Positions 1 to 11,918 of a stretch of 64,000 nt of DNA are shown one piece after another (positions within the stretch are counted from its first letter, which is position 1; every line of letters starts with the position of its first letter). The notes below the pieces were generated by a model. That model made no database searches and was not told the origin of the DNA. It saw only the letters and a list, made by a program, of their open reading frames with translations. The translations under genes and the position numbers were made by a program. The stretch is from Crotalaria pallida (lineage: Eukaryota > Streptophyta > Magnoliopsida > Fabales > Fabaceae): contig CM075650.1 in NCBI GenBank assembly GCA_037953625.1, forward strand, positions 122,061,706-122,125,705. The letters run 5' to 3'.

Positions 1-412
1 TAATTATGATTTTTAAGTATTACGCACTGTATTGGAAAAATATTATTTTCTACTGTCTATATGAGGTACACTGTTTTAGTATATTTTTGTGCATTTGAAT
101 TTTAAAATTGTTAGACATCCATTTATTAGAGCAACAAGACCCTACGATAACCCCATTAAGTGTAACCACCCTACTTGTAACTAGGGAGACAATGCATTAA
201 TAACCCCATAGATTATGTTTCCCACTAAGACGTAAGTCATAAATCCTAAGCTACCCAAAAATTTGCAAATAAGCCCACATGACTCCCTAGTTTTATTCGA
301 ACCCCACTTTTTGGTGCACAAACCCCACTTAAAAATTTGCTAATGAGTCTGATGACTCTTGAATTGTTTCGCACCCCAATTTTTAGGACATGGACCCCCA
401 ACCCCCAAGTTC

Positions 413-420
413 TATAAATA
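413..420 (+). promoter_or_regulatory. TATA box of family A LTR (A1)
   Basis: TATAAATA lies between a C-rich segment and a purine-rich AAGGAGATAGGGAGAG-like leader. The same arrangement recurs in copy A2 at 40756-40763, so it is conserved between two diverged copies. It probably marks the LTR promoter; no transcript evidence is available. Confidence 0.5.
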
Positions 421-3420
421 CCCCACCCCATAACCCCTCAACATTCTCACACTCACTCTTAGTCTTAGAACAAAAAAAAAGGAGATAGGGAGAGAAGAAG
501 AGGGAAGCCGAGGAAGAGGAAGGAAAGGCTTTTGATTTCGCACACCATTTTCATCATTTACCAAGGTATTGATTTCCAAACTGCTTTTCCTTTCTCTTTC
601 CCTTTATATTTTCGGTTTCTTATGTGCTTTCAAGGAGGTTTTGTTGTTTCATAAGCATAAAGCTTTTGCATGTATGTTTTTAAGCTTCCTTATGATTTTC
701 TACACTTGTTTATGCTTGGATTTAAGCTTGAAAACAAAAAAATGGACATGCAACCACTAAATAGGGCTCACGGTTTTTAGTCCCTTTTTATCTAAATAAT
801 TTTTGAACTTTGATTTGTATTTTTATGTTGAAATATAAATTGAAATATGAAGTTCTTGAACTAATTTGAGTGGATTTGCAAAAATTCCTCTTGATTCCTT
901 TGTGCATGTATGGTTAGGGTTTTGTTTTTGGGGAAAATGAGTTTGTTTCATTGTGCATGTAATTGGTTCATGATTTGTGATGATTATTTGGTATATTTTT
1001 TAGTTCTAAGTTTGATTTCAAGAAAAATGAAATTTTGATTTAATGTGTGTATGTAAGGGTATTCGGTTTTGACCCCTTTATGTTAAAATAATTTTTGCCA
1101 ATGATTTTTAATTTGAATGCTTAAATATAAGTGTTAATATTATTTATAAACTTTTTATGTTTGAATTGCAAAAATTTCCCTCATATTCCTTATGCATGTC
1201 ACGGCCAAGGTAATAAAATGAGTGGAATGATTTTTTTTTAACATGCATGTGATTAGTTCTTGGTTCTTGAGGTATGATGAGTGTGCTTTTAAGTGTTAAT
1301 GAAAGAATGCATGAAAAATGAAATTTTTAAGTTGATTTGTCATGAAAAGGGCTATACGGTTTTGGGTTAAAAAATTACGAAAATGAGTTTAATAAATTTT
1401 GATTGAATAATTTTGTATAAATGTGTAAAATGCCTAAGAGTGTGCATGTACTTGTTTGACAAAAAAAATGTATGCTCTTGTATATGTACATATGTGTATT
1501 CGGCCAAAACCCAAGGAAATGAATAAATGATTTTTGTTTAGTACAAAGCTAAGTTTTAATCTTGCATGCATGTTTATTTGGCCTAATCATGAAAAGGGTG
1601 AATGAATAATTTCGTTTGATAAAGTTTTGTGCCTTTGATGTGTATATGTGTGTATATACGGCCAAAGAGAGAAAGATGAATGAAATGATTTTGGTTTTAT
1701 AAAACTAAAGTTGTGATTGAGTACTTGTCATGAATCATGATGATTTAAGTGTTTAAATTTGTAAATTTTAGCTTAATTGTTCTTGAATCAATTCGGCCAA
1801 GTATTGTAAATAAACTTAGGAAATTTTATTTTATGAAAATAAACTTGCAAGTAGATGCTTGAACATGGTTAAGATAATAAAAGCTTGTAAAATTCGTATT
1901 TGTGGTTTATTCTTTGATTTGTAATCGGTTATGTGTGTATAAATGTCTAAGTGACTCTATTCTTTGAAAATGAAATTTCGCATGATAAAACTTGAAATTG
2001 CTTAAGTTGATTTAAGCATTTAAAACTTGTAATCTTTGGTTTATTTGGTTTTGTGTAATTCGGTTTCCTTATGTTTGATTGGAAGAGCATGAAAATTTAA
2101 TCGTTCTAAAGTGTTGGTATTTTAATGCATATATAAACATTAAGGTGTTTGCAAAATTCCCTAACCTTCTCTATTGCACAATTCGGCCATGCATGTAAAA
2201 ATGAATCAAATAATTTTTGTTTTAGCCCTAAGTGAGGTATATGTGTTGATTAATATTATGAGTCAAAGTTTGATTGAAAAAATGCTTAACTTTGGTACTT
2301 TAAATTAGTTTGGAAATCATATTGATTTTTTTAGCTCATCTTAGTGTACCATTCGGTTTTGCAAGGTTCTTAGGGAATAAAATTGATTTGATTCATACTA
2401 AATGTTGTGCGAGTATGTTCTAGTGATTTTAAACTAATTTGAGCTTGTCTTGATGCTTCAATGCATTTTTGGTTTAGTTGATGAATTAGGATTTTTGCTT
2501 GAAAATATTTCGATAAAAAGTGCTTACACATGTTTGATGATTTTGAAATTAAACCAATGCTTTTATAGGAGTGAGTTAAGCATCTATGAATTTTTATATA
2601 ATTTTTGGGATTGGTTTACTAATTTTTCGAGGATTGATTTTAAGAAAACGATTTCGGAAAAACGAGGTTTTTGGGTTAAATACAAACTGAATTTCTAAAC
2701 TTATACTAATTCGATGGACTTGAAATTTTTAGGGTAAGGCCTTACATATATGAGGATAATCTCTGAAAAATTTGAAGTTTATTTGGAGTTCATTTGATAT
2801 TTTATTTAATGTAAAACAGTGTGCAAGTCCAATTCAGAATTTTCAGAGTTTCAGGGAAATTTAATTGAAAAAGTGTTACTTCTACAACTCCAAATAATCT
2901 GAAAATTTTATGAGATGTTCCCAACTATATGAGGATTTCCTGTACCAAATTTCGTGACAATTGGACCTGATTTACTACTTTGAATAAATATGAATTTGCC
3001 TCTGTTTGCAATAGTACATATTGGGATTATTGAGCAAAATTGGATGGAAACTTAGGTTTTGGACATTGAAATGACTTGAAAATTTTATGTGAGATACTTT
3101 GATATATGTTTAAGTATACTATAAATTTTGGGACTGAAATGAGTTTATTTGATTTAAGTTTGAAATTTTATTTATTGAATTTCCCATATTCAATTTAACA
3201 TGTGTACGATGTTTTTAAGAATGAAATGCTTTGTGTTGTTGCTTGGATGAAGTGCATTTATCTTAATCGTGATGTTTGGAAAATTGATTAGGAATAAGAG
3301 GATGGTTTTTGTTCATAAAAGTTAACTTATGTGCTAGGTAGTTTTCATGAAGTTTCAATTAAAAAGAATATGTGTGCCCAAATTGGACTGCTCCTATGAT
3401 TCGGTTTATACAAACGAATG

Positions 3421-3751
3421 TGTAGTGTCCCAGTATTGAGGGAACACCATGGTGTGTGTTTGGGGTTGTTGCAGCTGACGAGGGTGACCCCGGTCCTACG
3501 TACCCCCAGTGATAAGGGGATCAAGCCACACGTAGTTCTTGAGAGTAGGGATGAGAGAACATACCTTAGCCCCTATAGCATGGCGATACTTATAGGGGAA
3601 GTTGTGTTGTGGTGCCTTATGGGCCTGTTCGGCCCAGTAGTGCTGACGTGACTCTTAGAGGATAAGAAGGATGAGTTATTCACCCTTATCCTGTACTAGA
3701 GAGCTCATGTTTATCCTGTAGCGGTAGGATTTATTATTGGTTAACCCTACA
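3421..3751 (-). repeat. 3' LTR of element D
   Basis: 331 bp, beginning TGTAGTGTCC and ending ACCCTACA on the + strand; matches 8022-8352 with about seven substitutions. On the element's own (minus) strand it starts TGTAGGGTTAACC. The polypurine tract lies just outside it at 3752-3760. Confidence 0.93.
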
Positions 3752-3904
3752 AGCCCCCCAAGCTCGTATAGGCTCGAAGAGCCTGTGCTGAGCTTCTGAG
3801 AGTTGGTGGTAACATTAAAAAATTGTTTGCAAGCGTGGTCTTCCGCTCGGAAGAGTGTTGTGGATGGTTGATAGTGCTCTTTTGTGCTCGGATGATGAAA
3901 CTGA

Positions 3905-4440
3905 ACGAGTACCCCGATCTCGAACCGAGTTCCTGCTGGGGGATCCGCCACAAGCTCGGTGAGGCTCATCTCGAACCGAGTACAAGCTCGGTGAGGTACA
4001 TCTCGAACCGAGTATAAGCTCGGTGAGGCTCATCTCGAACCGAGTACAAGCTCGGTGAGGAACATCTCGAACCGAGTACAAGCTCGGTGAGGCTCATCTC
4101 GAACCGAGTGCAAGCTCGGTGAGGTACATCTCGAACCGAGTACAAGCTCGATGAGGCTCATCTCGAACCGAGTACAAGCTTGGTGAGGTACATCTCGAAC
4201 CGCGTACAAGCTCGGTGAGGCTCATCTCGAACCGAGTACAAGCTCGGTGAGGTACATCTCTAACCGAGTTCCCGCGGGGGAATCCGCCACAGGCTCGGTG
4301 AGGCTCATCTCGAACCGAGTACAAGCTCGGTGAGGCTCATCTCGAACCGAGTACAAGCTCGGTGAGGTACATCTCTAACCGAGTTCCCGCGGGGGAATCC
4401 GCCACAGGCTCGGTGAGGCTCATCTCGAACCGAGTTCCCG
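3905..4440. repeat. 32-bp minisatellite in element D
   Basis: About 15 tandem units of 32 bp built on AGCTCGGTGAGG and CATCTCGAACCGAGT. Units alternate between GAGGCTCAT and GAGGTACAT variants, giving a partial 64-bp higher-order period. A longer insert containing CCCGCGGGGGAATCCGCCAC recurs every few units. The period is not a multiple of three, so the open frames across it are by-products of the repeat, not genes. More dispersed copies of the CTCGGT motif continue to about 5170. Confidence 0.9.
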
Positions 4441-6066
4441 CGGGGGGAGTTCCAGAATGGATTTGGGGATGCTCCGAGATGAGGGTGATGAAGTTATGAA
4501 TGTAGTCAAAGTCGAATTGGACTATTGTTTTAAAAGTCAGGTCATTTTTAAGGAGACATCCTTTTATGCGCTTGCCATGGTGAAAGCCGAAAGGCTTGTG
4601 CCAATGTATGCTGGCACGACTCAAACTGTTATTTGAGTTCGAGGTGTGCCTAGATTATCACCAATTGGACCGTAACGTTTACGAGGGATTGCTGTCGGAA
4701 TGACAACCTTAGCCAAGGTGTATTCCTCGATCCGCGATGTATTGAGCCATATATGAGCCGAGAGGCTTTGAGCCGAGAGGCTAAGCTAAGCTATCGGGTC
4801 GCAATCCTCGTTTTCACTTGTAGCCTCGCCGATCTGGCCAGCTAACCGAGATCGTGGGCAAGTGCGTAAGAACATGATCCGGAGTGAGTTTAACATATGT
4901 CCTTGATAAGGACGGTAAATGATCAATTTGGTGCCTCATGGGACGTGGTGGTCCTCTTTGGCACGACATTTGATCTCGAGTAACTTGTGCATCATATAAT
5001 ACCAGTATCAAGGTCGGCCAATGTCGACTATGTATATGCCTCATCACATACTAGTCCCCTACTCGGTAAAGCCTGAAAAGGTTTGTGTCGAGTTCATAAG
5101 GTCTGTGAAACGCTCGGGATCAAGGTGGGCCTCGGACTCGGTATAGGTCCGAAAGCTCGGTGAGAGGTTCTAAAGATGTGGTGCGAAGGCACCCAAATAT
5201 TGCCGGAGCATCTGCTGCTCAGGGCTTTACAGTTCTTCTCGGATTATTTTGTAGAGTCTGAGAAGGGAAAGAATGAAGCCGAGGAAGCAAGAACAGGTAG
5301 AGAAGGCAAGCTCGTAGATCATCATATTAACAAGGCTGGAGCAAACTTTTACTCCATTGCATAACCAACCCCCTTACTCAGATAAGGCCTGAAGAGGCTT
5401 GTGCTGAGTTAAGAAGTCCTTTAAGGTGGGAGTTGTTTTCTGCCAATTAGATCGTGTTTATCCAAGCCTCTTTGAGAGACTGTCGGATTCAGATCTGTGT
5501 AGGCGAACGCTGAGCGAAGGTTGAATATTTGCGAGTTGTGGGAGTGGCATCATCATTGTGTGGTTCCTCGGAGATGCTAGGATCCGAATTAGATCACTGG
5601 ATGTTGGCACTCCAGATCGTTCTACCATATAGGTAAGGTCGCGATGGTGCGCAAACCAAGGAAAAAATGATCGGCAACCGGTGTGAAGGATTTGAATTAA
5701 GTTGGGTCGTCATACTCGGACTCGAATTAACATAGGTCATCATGCTCGGCAGATCTGATCTTTATGTTTGTACCCTGTTGAAGGCGTTGTAATATTAGAT
5801 GTTCATCGTGACAGAGTAGTCTAGCGCCGATTAATTTGAGGATATCTTTGGCGGTCGGACGCTCGAAATGGGCCTTTTAGAGAAATGGGCCATAATCGTA
5901 CCTCGTATGTGTAAACAAAATTAATAATTGGTAATCATCGTTATTTTAACAATTTATAACAATTAAATAATAATAATTATTGGCAAGATACGATGTATAA
6001 TATCGGTATAGAGGTAGTATGATTTAGTAATATCATACGTAATAATATAATAATGACAATAATTAT
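4441..6066. other. Interior of element D without recognisable gene
   Basis: Moderate-GC sequence with scattered GAGCCGAGAGG and CTCGG motifs. Short open frames (4814-5047 on minus, 5176-5364 on plus) match nothing I recognise and have no coding context. A segment at about 5902-6060 resembles 6822-6960 (both start near a TACCTCG-ATGTGT motif and run into AT-rich sequence), an old internal duplication. Confidence 0.5.
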
Positions 6067-6195
6067 ATACCGTGCAACCAGACAGGATTGCCTATGAAAA
6101 GACAATAGTTAAATATCGTGCAAATAGATAGGATTGCCCATGAAAAGACAATAGTTAAATATCGTGCAAATAGATAGGATTGCCCATGAAAAGAC
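6067..6195. repeat. 46-bp tandem repeat, about 2.8 units
   Basis: Units begin at 6067, 6113 and 6159. Each contains GTGCAAATAGATAGGATTGC and ATGAAAAGAC; the third is truncated. Units two and three are virtually identical, the first slightly diverged. Confidence 0.85.
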
Positions 6196-7007
6196 GCATA
6201 ATTTCAGTATATCATGCGCAATAATTGTAATTGAAGGACATTTATAAATATGTCAAAGCATTTAATGACAACAAGTCAAGTGATGAAAGCTTATCCATAA
6301 AAAACGACAATGCACAATTGTCGGAAACTGCCTAATGCCATTCGAAAGGCAATGTATATCGAATATTATTATCCTATCACGAAAAGAAAGACAGACATTT
6401 AAAAACAATCAGCAGCAAAGAGATTTGGCTAACAATATGCCATGTATCAGCATGCATGTATAAAAACCATGAGTACAGAATAAGTGACATGTATCAAAAT
6501 TATAAGGAATTAAGTATTAAAAGCACATTTCAGAAATATTTCGTCAGCTGAGTTAATATCAGCATGTGTGCAAATAGTCACGTAAGGTGCTAAATAAATA
6601 GAAGAATAATATTGGAATGAGAATTCCTTCCTTGATTCAGTGAGGTGAGGAATGTCGGTTTGAAGCCTTCTACCAATCCTTTTCAAATGAGCTTTTGTTG
6701 AGCATCGAGGCCTGACCTTCATTTTCTTTAAATTAATTTGGGCCTGTTTAGCCCGTATCAAATAAGCCCGTATAGGTTGGGCCATTTAGACCGTTTACTC
6801 ACTGGCTCGGGCTATCATACGTGTACCTCGCATGTGTGCACAAAAATAATAATTAATTAGTTATTGTTGTTCAAAGTTAACAATTTATAATAATAAATAT
6901 TGGCAATTAATAAATGACATGTAATCAAATTAATCATGCGCTAATAAGTGATATGGCAATCGAATAAAAAAAAGTTACTTCCCTGTTTTGATGTTGTCGT
7001 CCACACT

Positions 7008-7152
7008 TTTTTTTTTTTTTTTTTTTAGGGCCTGTTGAGGCCCTTTCCTTTTCTTTTCTTTTCTTTTTTTTTTGTTAGGGCCTGTTGAGGCCCCTTTTTT
7101 TTTAGGGCCTGTTGAGGCCCTTTTTTTTGTATTGGGCCTTGAGGCCCACAAG
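7008..7152. repeat. T-tract / GGGCCTGTTGAGGCCC repeat
   Basis: Runs of T alternate with about three near-perfect copies of the imperfect palindrome GGGCCTGTTGAGGCCC and one shorter variant ending GGGCCTTGAGGCCC. Each copy could form a small hairpin. The location is inside element D. Confidence 0.8.
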
Positions 7153-7960
7153 GGGTTGGGAACCCTAACGAGGGTTTGCAGCAGCTGCTAGGTGCAGCCC
7201 CCATGTCAACAGTGATGCGTGGCGGCGGCGGCAAGCACGGCTGAGCACCAGAGGGGCAAGTAGCGGCGGTGCTTGGTGGCTATCTCGATCGCAGAGGGAG
7301 AGAGAGAGAAAACGACGCGGGGGTTGGTGACGGCGGCGGTTCCTTTGCTGCCTTGTGCAGAGGCGGCGGCGGACCGGAAGAAGAAAGAGGAAGACGCGAT
7401 GGAGAGCAGGGATCTCGCTCCTCCATGCGATCGCGATCAAACCCGGTGCGGATCGCTCACCTCAACAGAGCAGCATTAGCGGTGGCGAACGAATCCGGCC
7501 CTGGATGGCCCCGGTGCACGACCTCTCGCCAAGGAAAACGAACCTCTGTACGCTCCTCGCCAGTGAGTTTGCACACCTTCTAGAGCGTCACGGTGTGGCG
7601 GTTCGGGGCCACCATGGGAGAGGAGGTCATTAGTTGCGTGAGCGATGGTGGTTTGGTGACGTTACCGCCAACGCAGTTGCGGTGCTCGTTGGGATCTGGG
7701 CACCGTTGGCGGTGCTCCTGGCCGCGAACCGTACCGGTAGCAATGGCGGCACCTGGCGGTGATGGTGCAGGCGGTTGATGTTACCATGAAGGACGATGAT
7801 AAACTAGAGGGATGCTGCCTGCACTGTTCAGCCACCTTGGCCATGCGTTTTCTTTTGTTCTTTTCGTTACCATCAGATCTAGGACGATGGTGCCTTCCTC
7901 CATAGCAGTAACTTCAGTACGCTGTTGTTGATGTTGTTTTTCCATGACTTTTTTTTTGGT
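7153..7960. other. GC-rich passenger-like segment in element D
   Basis: This stretch is much more GC-rich than anything else in the window, with GGCGGCGG runs, a GAGAGA tract and CpG-rich sequence. Overlapping frames are open on both strands (for example 7269-7583 plus, 7165-7440 minus). None matches a family I recognise, and open frames are expected by chance in GC-rich DNA. Just downstream of the primer-binding site on the minus strand is a short frame (start near 7944, end 7781) rich in Gln and Lys. It could be captured host DNA or an element leader; function unknown. Confidence 0.5.
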
Positions 7961-8002
7961 TTGATTCGTGTTTGAATGTGGATGGGAATCGAAATTTACC
8001 GA

Positions 8003-8021
8003 TCCCCACAGACGGCGCCAA
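8003..8021 (-). other. Primer-binding site of element D
   Basis: Minus strand TTGGCGCCGTCTGTGGGG starts at the LTR boundary. The TGGCGCC core is typical of tRNA-primed plant gypsy elements. I do not name the tRNA. Confidence 0.75.
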
Positions 8022-8352
8022 TGTAGTGTCCCAGTATTGAGGGAACACCACGGTGTGTGTTTGGGGTTGTTGCAGCTGACGAGGGTGACCCCGGTCCTAC
8101 GTACCCCCAGTGATAAGGGGATCAAGCCACACGTAGTTCTTGAGAGTATGGATGAGAGAACATACCTTAGCCCCTATAGCATGGCGATACTTATAGGGGA
8201 AGTTGTGTTGTGGTGCCTTATGGGCCTGTTCGGCCCAGTAGGGCTGACGTGGCTCTTAGAGGATCTGAAGGATGAGTTATTCACCCTTATCCTGTACTAG
8301 AGAGCTCATGCTTATCCTGTAGCGGTAGGATTTATTATTGGTTAACCCTACA
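8022..8352 (-). repeat. 5' LTR of element D
   Basis: 331 bp, matching 3421-3751. Read on the minus strand it is followed by TTGGCGCCGTCTGTGGGG, a primer-binding site of the kind seen in plant gypsy elements. This fixes the element's orientation. Confidence 0.93.
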
Positions 8353-11300
8353 GAATGTATAGCTATGGGAAATATATTTTTAATTGGAATGTTATGCTTA
8401 TTGATACGATTTAATTTGAATTAATTTAGAGCACATTAGTTGTGTTGCTTGGATTAGAAGAAAACTTGTTTCGGGTAAAATGGATTTATAAAATTTGTGT
8501 GATTACCTTGTTATGCTTTATGCTACTTGAATAAAATTATTTGCATAATTAATGGAGTGAAGGAAAATGAGTTGTGTATGTAAATGTAAGAAATGTAAGT
8601 GATGAGTTTGTTTTGTTTTAAGTAGTTGTGTGCTAAGTGTTTAACTTAGTGATTTGCTTTTGAAAATAAATTGGTTTTGAATTGTTTGATTTTAATTCAT
8701 TTTTGGATATTGGAACTTTTCATGGTTGTCCAAGTTTTATTTAAAGTGTTATGGTTTGAAAACAAATTGTTTTGAAGTATTTATTTTTACCTAAAAGTCT
8801 TGTGAGTTAACGTGTGGTTTTACGCTGGTTTCAGATTTTCGAAAAGTGATTTTTATAGAACGAAGTGTAGCTGTCCAGAATTTTAAATAAGTATTTTCAA
8901 TTGATAAAATGTTTATAAGTATTGAAAAGCATGAGTTTTAAGCATCTAAAGTTATAGTAAAAGTTAGATTGCATAATTCAATTTTTCGATGTTTTCGGGT
9001 TCGGGTGAGCTGTTGTCCAAGACGGACCAGCCACTAATCTATTCAAAATGATTTTTCTAATTGTTTTATAATGATTTTGAGAATTTAAAGTGTTAAAGGG
9101 TTTTGGAAGGATTTTGGAGAAAAAGGATTTCTATTTTAATTTTACTCGAAGGATTTCAATTTAAGTTTCAAAGAGCGATTTTAATTTTGGGATAAATATT
9201 TGAATTAGATTATATTATTGATACGTAATGTCTGTTTTGAGGATTAGAGGGTGTCAGCTGTGGACGCGTGTCGGAGGACCGCTCAGTGGAAGCTTTTGGG
9301 AATTTATCGACTGACAAGGTGAGAGAGCAGCTTTCCTAAGACACAGTGGTGTGTAGGTAACATGTTAAGTGTTCCTAGCCATCTCAAAAGTCGGAACGGG
9401 GTCTAAGAGTTGGTCGTATAGTGGCAATTGATTGTGTGTGTTTGACCACTTATACGCGGGACTAAGGCATTCCTTTTCTATTAAAGTATTATGACATGAT
9501 GCTATTTGTTTATGATGATGAGATACTATGATGTGCTTTATGCCTACTGAACTTTTATCTGAAATTGGAAGTAATCATGTTATATGAAATATTGCCATGC
9601 TTGGATTATGAAGTAAATTAATGTCATTGATGGGAATAATGAAATGATGTTAAAAGTGTATAATGAAAAGACTGGCAATTTTTAGAAATAATAAAACTAA
9701 AGTGGACTTGTACGGAAAATGCATTTAGAAAGGCTGGTGAGTTGTTATGGATATGATGGCAACATGATGATAAGATTTTCCTGATGTGCACTAAGGTGGA
9801 TTCATACTTTCTAGAATGGAGTTTGTGTCGGCCACGTGTGCAGTACGCCATGTGTCCGAGCCTCGACGTAAAAGCGAGAGGTTGTCAGGAGAATTATGCG
9901 GAAGATGAATAATTAGAGGCCGAGGTTCACCGAAGGGATGAACAAGGGGTGACTCGCCGAACCTAGGAATAATAAAATATTGATAAAACATTAAAAGACA
10001 TTGAGTAATACGACGAGTTGAGTGTGAAGTAGTGGAGAGGAAAATACCCTGTTCATCTGCAGATACTCAGGCGTGTGATTGTGATAGGGGGAGAGTGATG
10101 ACGGTGAAACGTCAAGTAACCTAGAGTACTATTTTAGGTGGAACGAGTCTATATGTGATCGGGGATTAATATCCAAGGGATTGTAGCGTGTTCCACACTG
10201 CAGACTAAAATAGTACTGTCGCCCCCTTGATCAAATTTGAAGCGGTGAGAGGGAACCTGAACGAGGTGGGCAGTCGAATGGTTTTGGGCCCTTCCAGTAT
10301 CGCGTAAAATATTAATTGTCATAATGACCGGCCTGTACGGTTGTGGTCTTGACAAAAATATTATATGTTGTTGGATTTCTCGGCTGTTCGACCTGCGTGG
10401 GTTAAGGTTCATGTACGTTCTGTTTGCTTCCGACTAGGCTTGGGTTGAATGAAGGAGATGTATGTGTGCTAACCAAACTCCTCGATGACTTTCCTTATTT
10501 CCCCTGTCATCGAAGGATGCACTTCAATAAGATTTAATGAAGATAATGTATGAAGTTAAAGCAGTAATCTTGAAAAGAAAGATAAAAGTTATGAAAAACG
10601 TACGGTATTAAGAGGGCCTTCGGGCAGGAAGGTGAAACGTTTAGTAAAGAGATAACTGTTGTGAAAATGTTATGGCAACAAGAGAGTTTTTGAGACGTGA
10701 TGATGTATGGATAAGGGGAAATAATAACCGAAAGGTCGTGAATTGCGAGTGAATGTTGAATGATGAATGAAAGTGTGGAAAAAAAAGGATAGTTGAAAGT
10801 CATGATATGTGGATGATTGTTTATTGTGTTGTTTGTTTAATTATTAAGTCTTAATATGTTTGCCTGCTGTAATCCCACACCATCGACTTTTTGCCCGGAA
10901 GAGCTGACTCTCTCTTTGTCTTTTGGTTATATGCCTATTGGTCCTGTGTTGACCACTTAGATGGAGGATCTTTTCGGTGGAGTATTCGGGCGCGGACAAT
11001 GGAAGTATGATACGACAGGGATGCTTGCAACAAATTTTATTGATGAAGGTTGTTCGTTCTTTTCAGTGTCCATCCTGTTTGTTGTGATGCCTGTATCGGA
11101 ATCAGGTAGAACTCTGATAACTTTACTCGGATATCATGTAACCCCGCACCGATAATAATGTTTTTAAATTTGATACATAGAGTAGTATTGATGGCTTATA
11201 ACTATGATGAGTTGAGTTACAAAGCGCGGTGTTGGTAACACCTCGAGTTGGAACTTGATGTGTGATGTGGGACATGAAGGATTAAGTTGTTGATGTAAAT

Positions 11301-11861
11301 GTTTTTGAACGAGAAATATTTTACAAGATGACTTCATGCTCACGTCACTAAAATAAAAAAAAATTCCTGGATTTTTTTCAAAATCAGGGTGTTACACAAT
11401 GCGAGGCCATTATTCTAGGCCTTGAAATATTGGTATACTTGAAGGCCAAAAATGTGGCCATTGTAACATCCCGAATTTTAATTCCAATAGTAATTAGAAT
11501 AATGATAAGATTTGGAAGTAAGGATTACTCTAAAAAGGATTTAAAATGATGGATTAGGAGTTCTTTGAATGCCATAAAGGAGTCAAGAAGCATTGGCATC
11601 AGAAAGGAGGTTGAAAGATGAACAAAAGAGCGTTAGAAGCGATGTTTTTGGTGTTGTAAACACCCTATATTAGGAAATTCAAAATAAAATATTTAAAACT
11701 CTAAACAATAATTCCACCATTGGATGTGAATATTAGTATGTAGGGAAGCTTGCTTTAAAATTTGAACAAGATCCAACGGTTAACGAAGAAGTTATGGCGA
11801 TTTGAAAGCAAGATGAAAATAAAAGGAAAATAGGAGAAAAATAAAAAGGGAAGTAGCAGTG

Positions 11862-11918
11862 GCTACTCGAGTAGTGCATGGACTACTCGAGTAGTGCATG
11901 GACTACTCGAGTACCACG
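11862..11918. repeat. ACTACTCGAGTAGT palindrome cluster in B1
   Basis: Three near-copies about 20 bp apart of a CTACTCGAGTAGTGCATGGA unit, each centred on the perfect palindrome CTCGAG. They lie about 400 bp from the LTR 5' end, where promoter elements are expected. In copy B2 the matching position carries AATCGATTAA-type motifs instead. Confidence 0.75.

Larger units (their letters stand above)
3421..8352 (-). mobile_element. Element D: non-autonomous LTR retrotransposon with 331-bp LTRs
   Basis: Two direct copies of a 331-bp repeat bound a 4.27-kb interior, and the whole is flanked by the 5-bp TSD GAATG at 3416-3420 and 8353-8357. Orientation is minus: a primer-binding site lies next to the right LTR and a G-rich polypurine tract (revcomp of CCCCCC at 3753-3758) next to the left one. 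The LTRs differ at about seven positions (~2%), a fairly recent insertion. I find no gag, protease, integrase or RT on either strand. The interior holds several tandem repeats and a GC-rich stretch unlike its surroundings. It must depend on proteins from another element. It sits inside the family A LTR. Confidence 0.92.
1..11396 (+). mobile_element. Family A long LTR, copy A1 (left end outside window)
   Basis: Non-coding AT-rich repeat, interrupted by element D at 3421-8352. It is collinear with 40295-48303 (copy A2) and, inverted, with 59375-64000 (copy A3). It ends in GGTGTTACA at 11396, immediately before a Tat RNase H reading frame, so it inserted into that gene; the next five bases, CAATG, would be one TSD copy. 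It has a TATA box near 413 followed by a purine-rich leader, as in an LTR promoter. About 6.4 kb of family A sequence is visible, with no gag or pol. I read it as a solo LTR or an LTR of an Ogre-sized gypsy element. The 5' end is not visible, so this class assignment is inference. Confidence 0.7.

Noticed and set aside
3418..3651. Open frame repeated at 7968-8300 as a possible duplicated gene
   Set aside because: Both lie wholly or mostly inside the two LTRs of element D, on the strand opposite to the element; the duplication is the LTR pair.
3815..4624. Several minus-strand Arg/Ser-rich frames as possible repeat proteins
   Set aside because: They follow a 32-bp minisatellite whose period is not a multiple of three; the frames are a repeat artefact.
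11396..11462. Families A and B as the same LTR family
   Set aside because: They share only short TGTAACA/TGTTACA ends; their interiors do not match.
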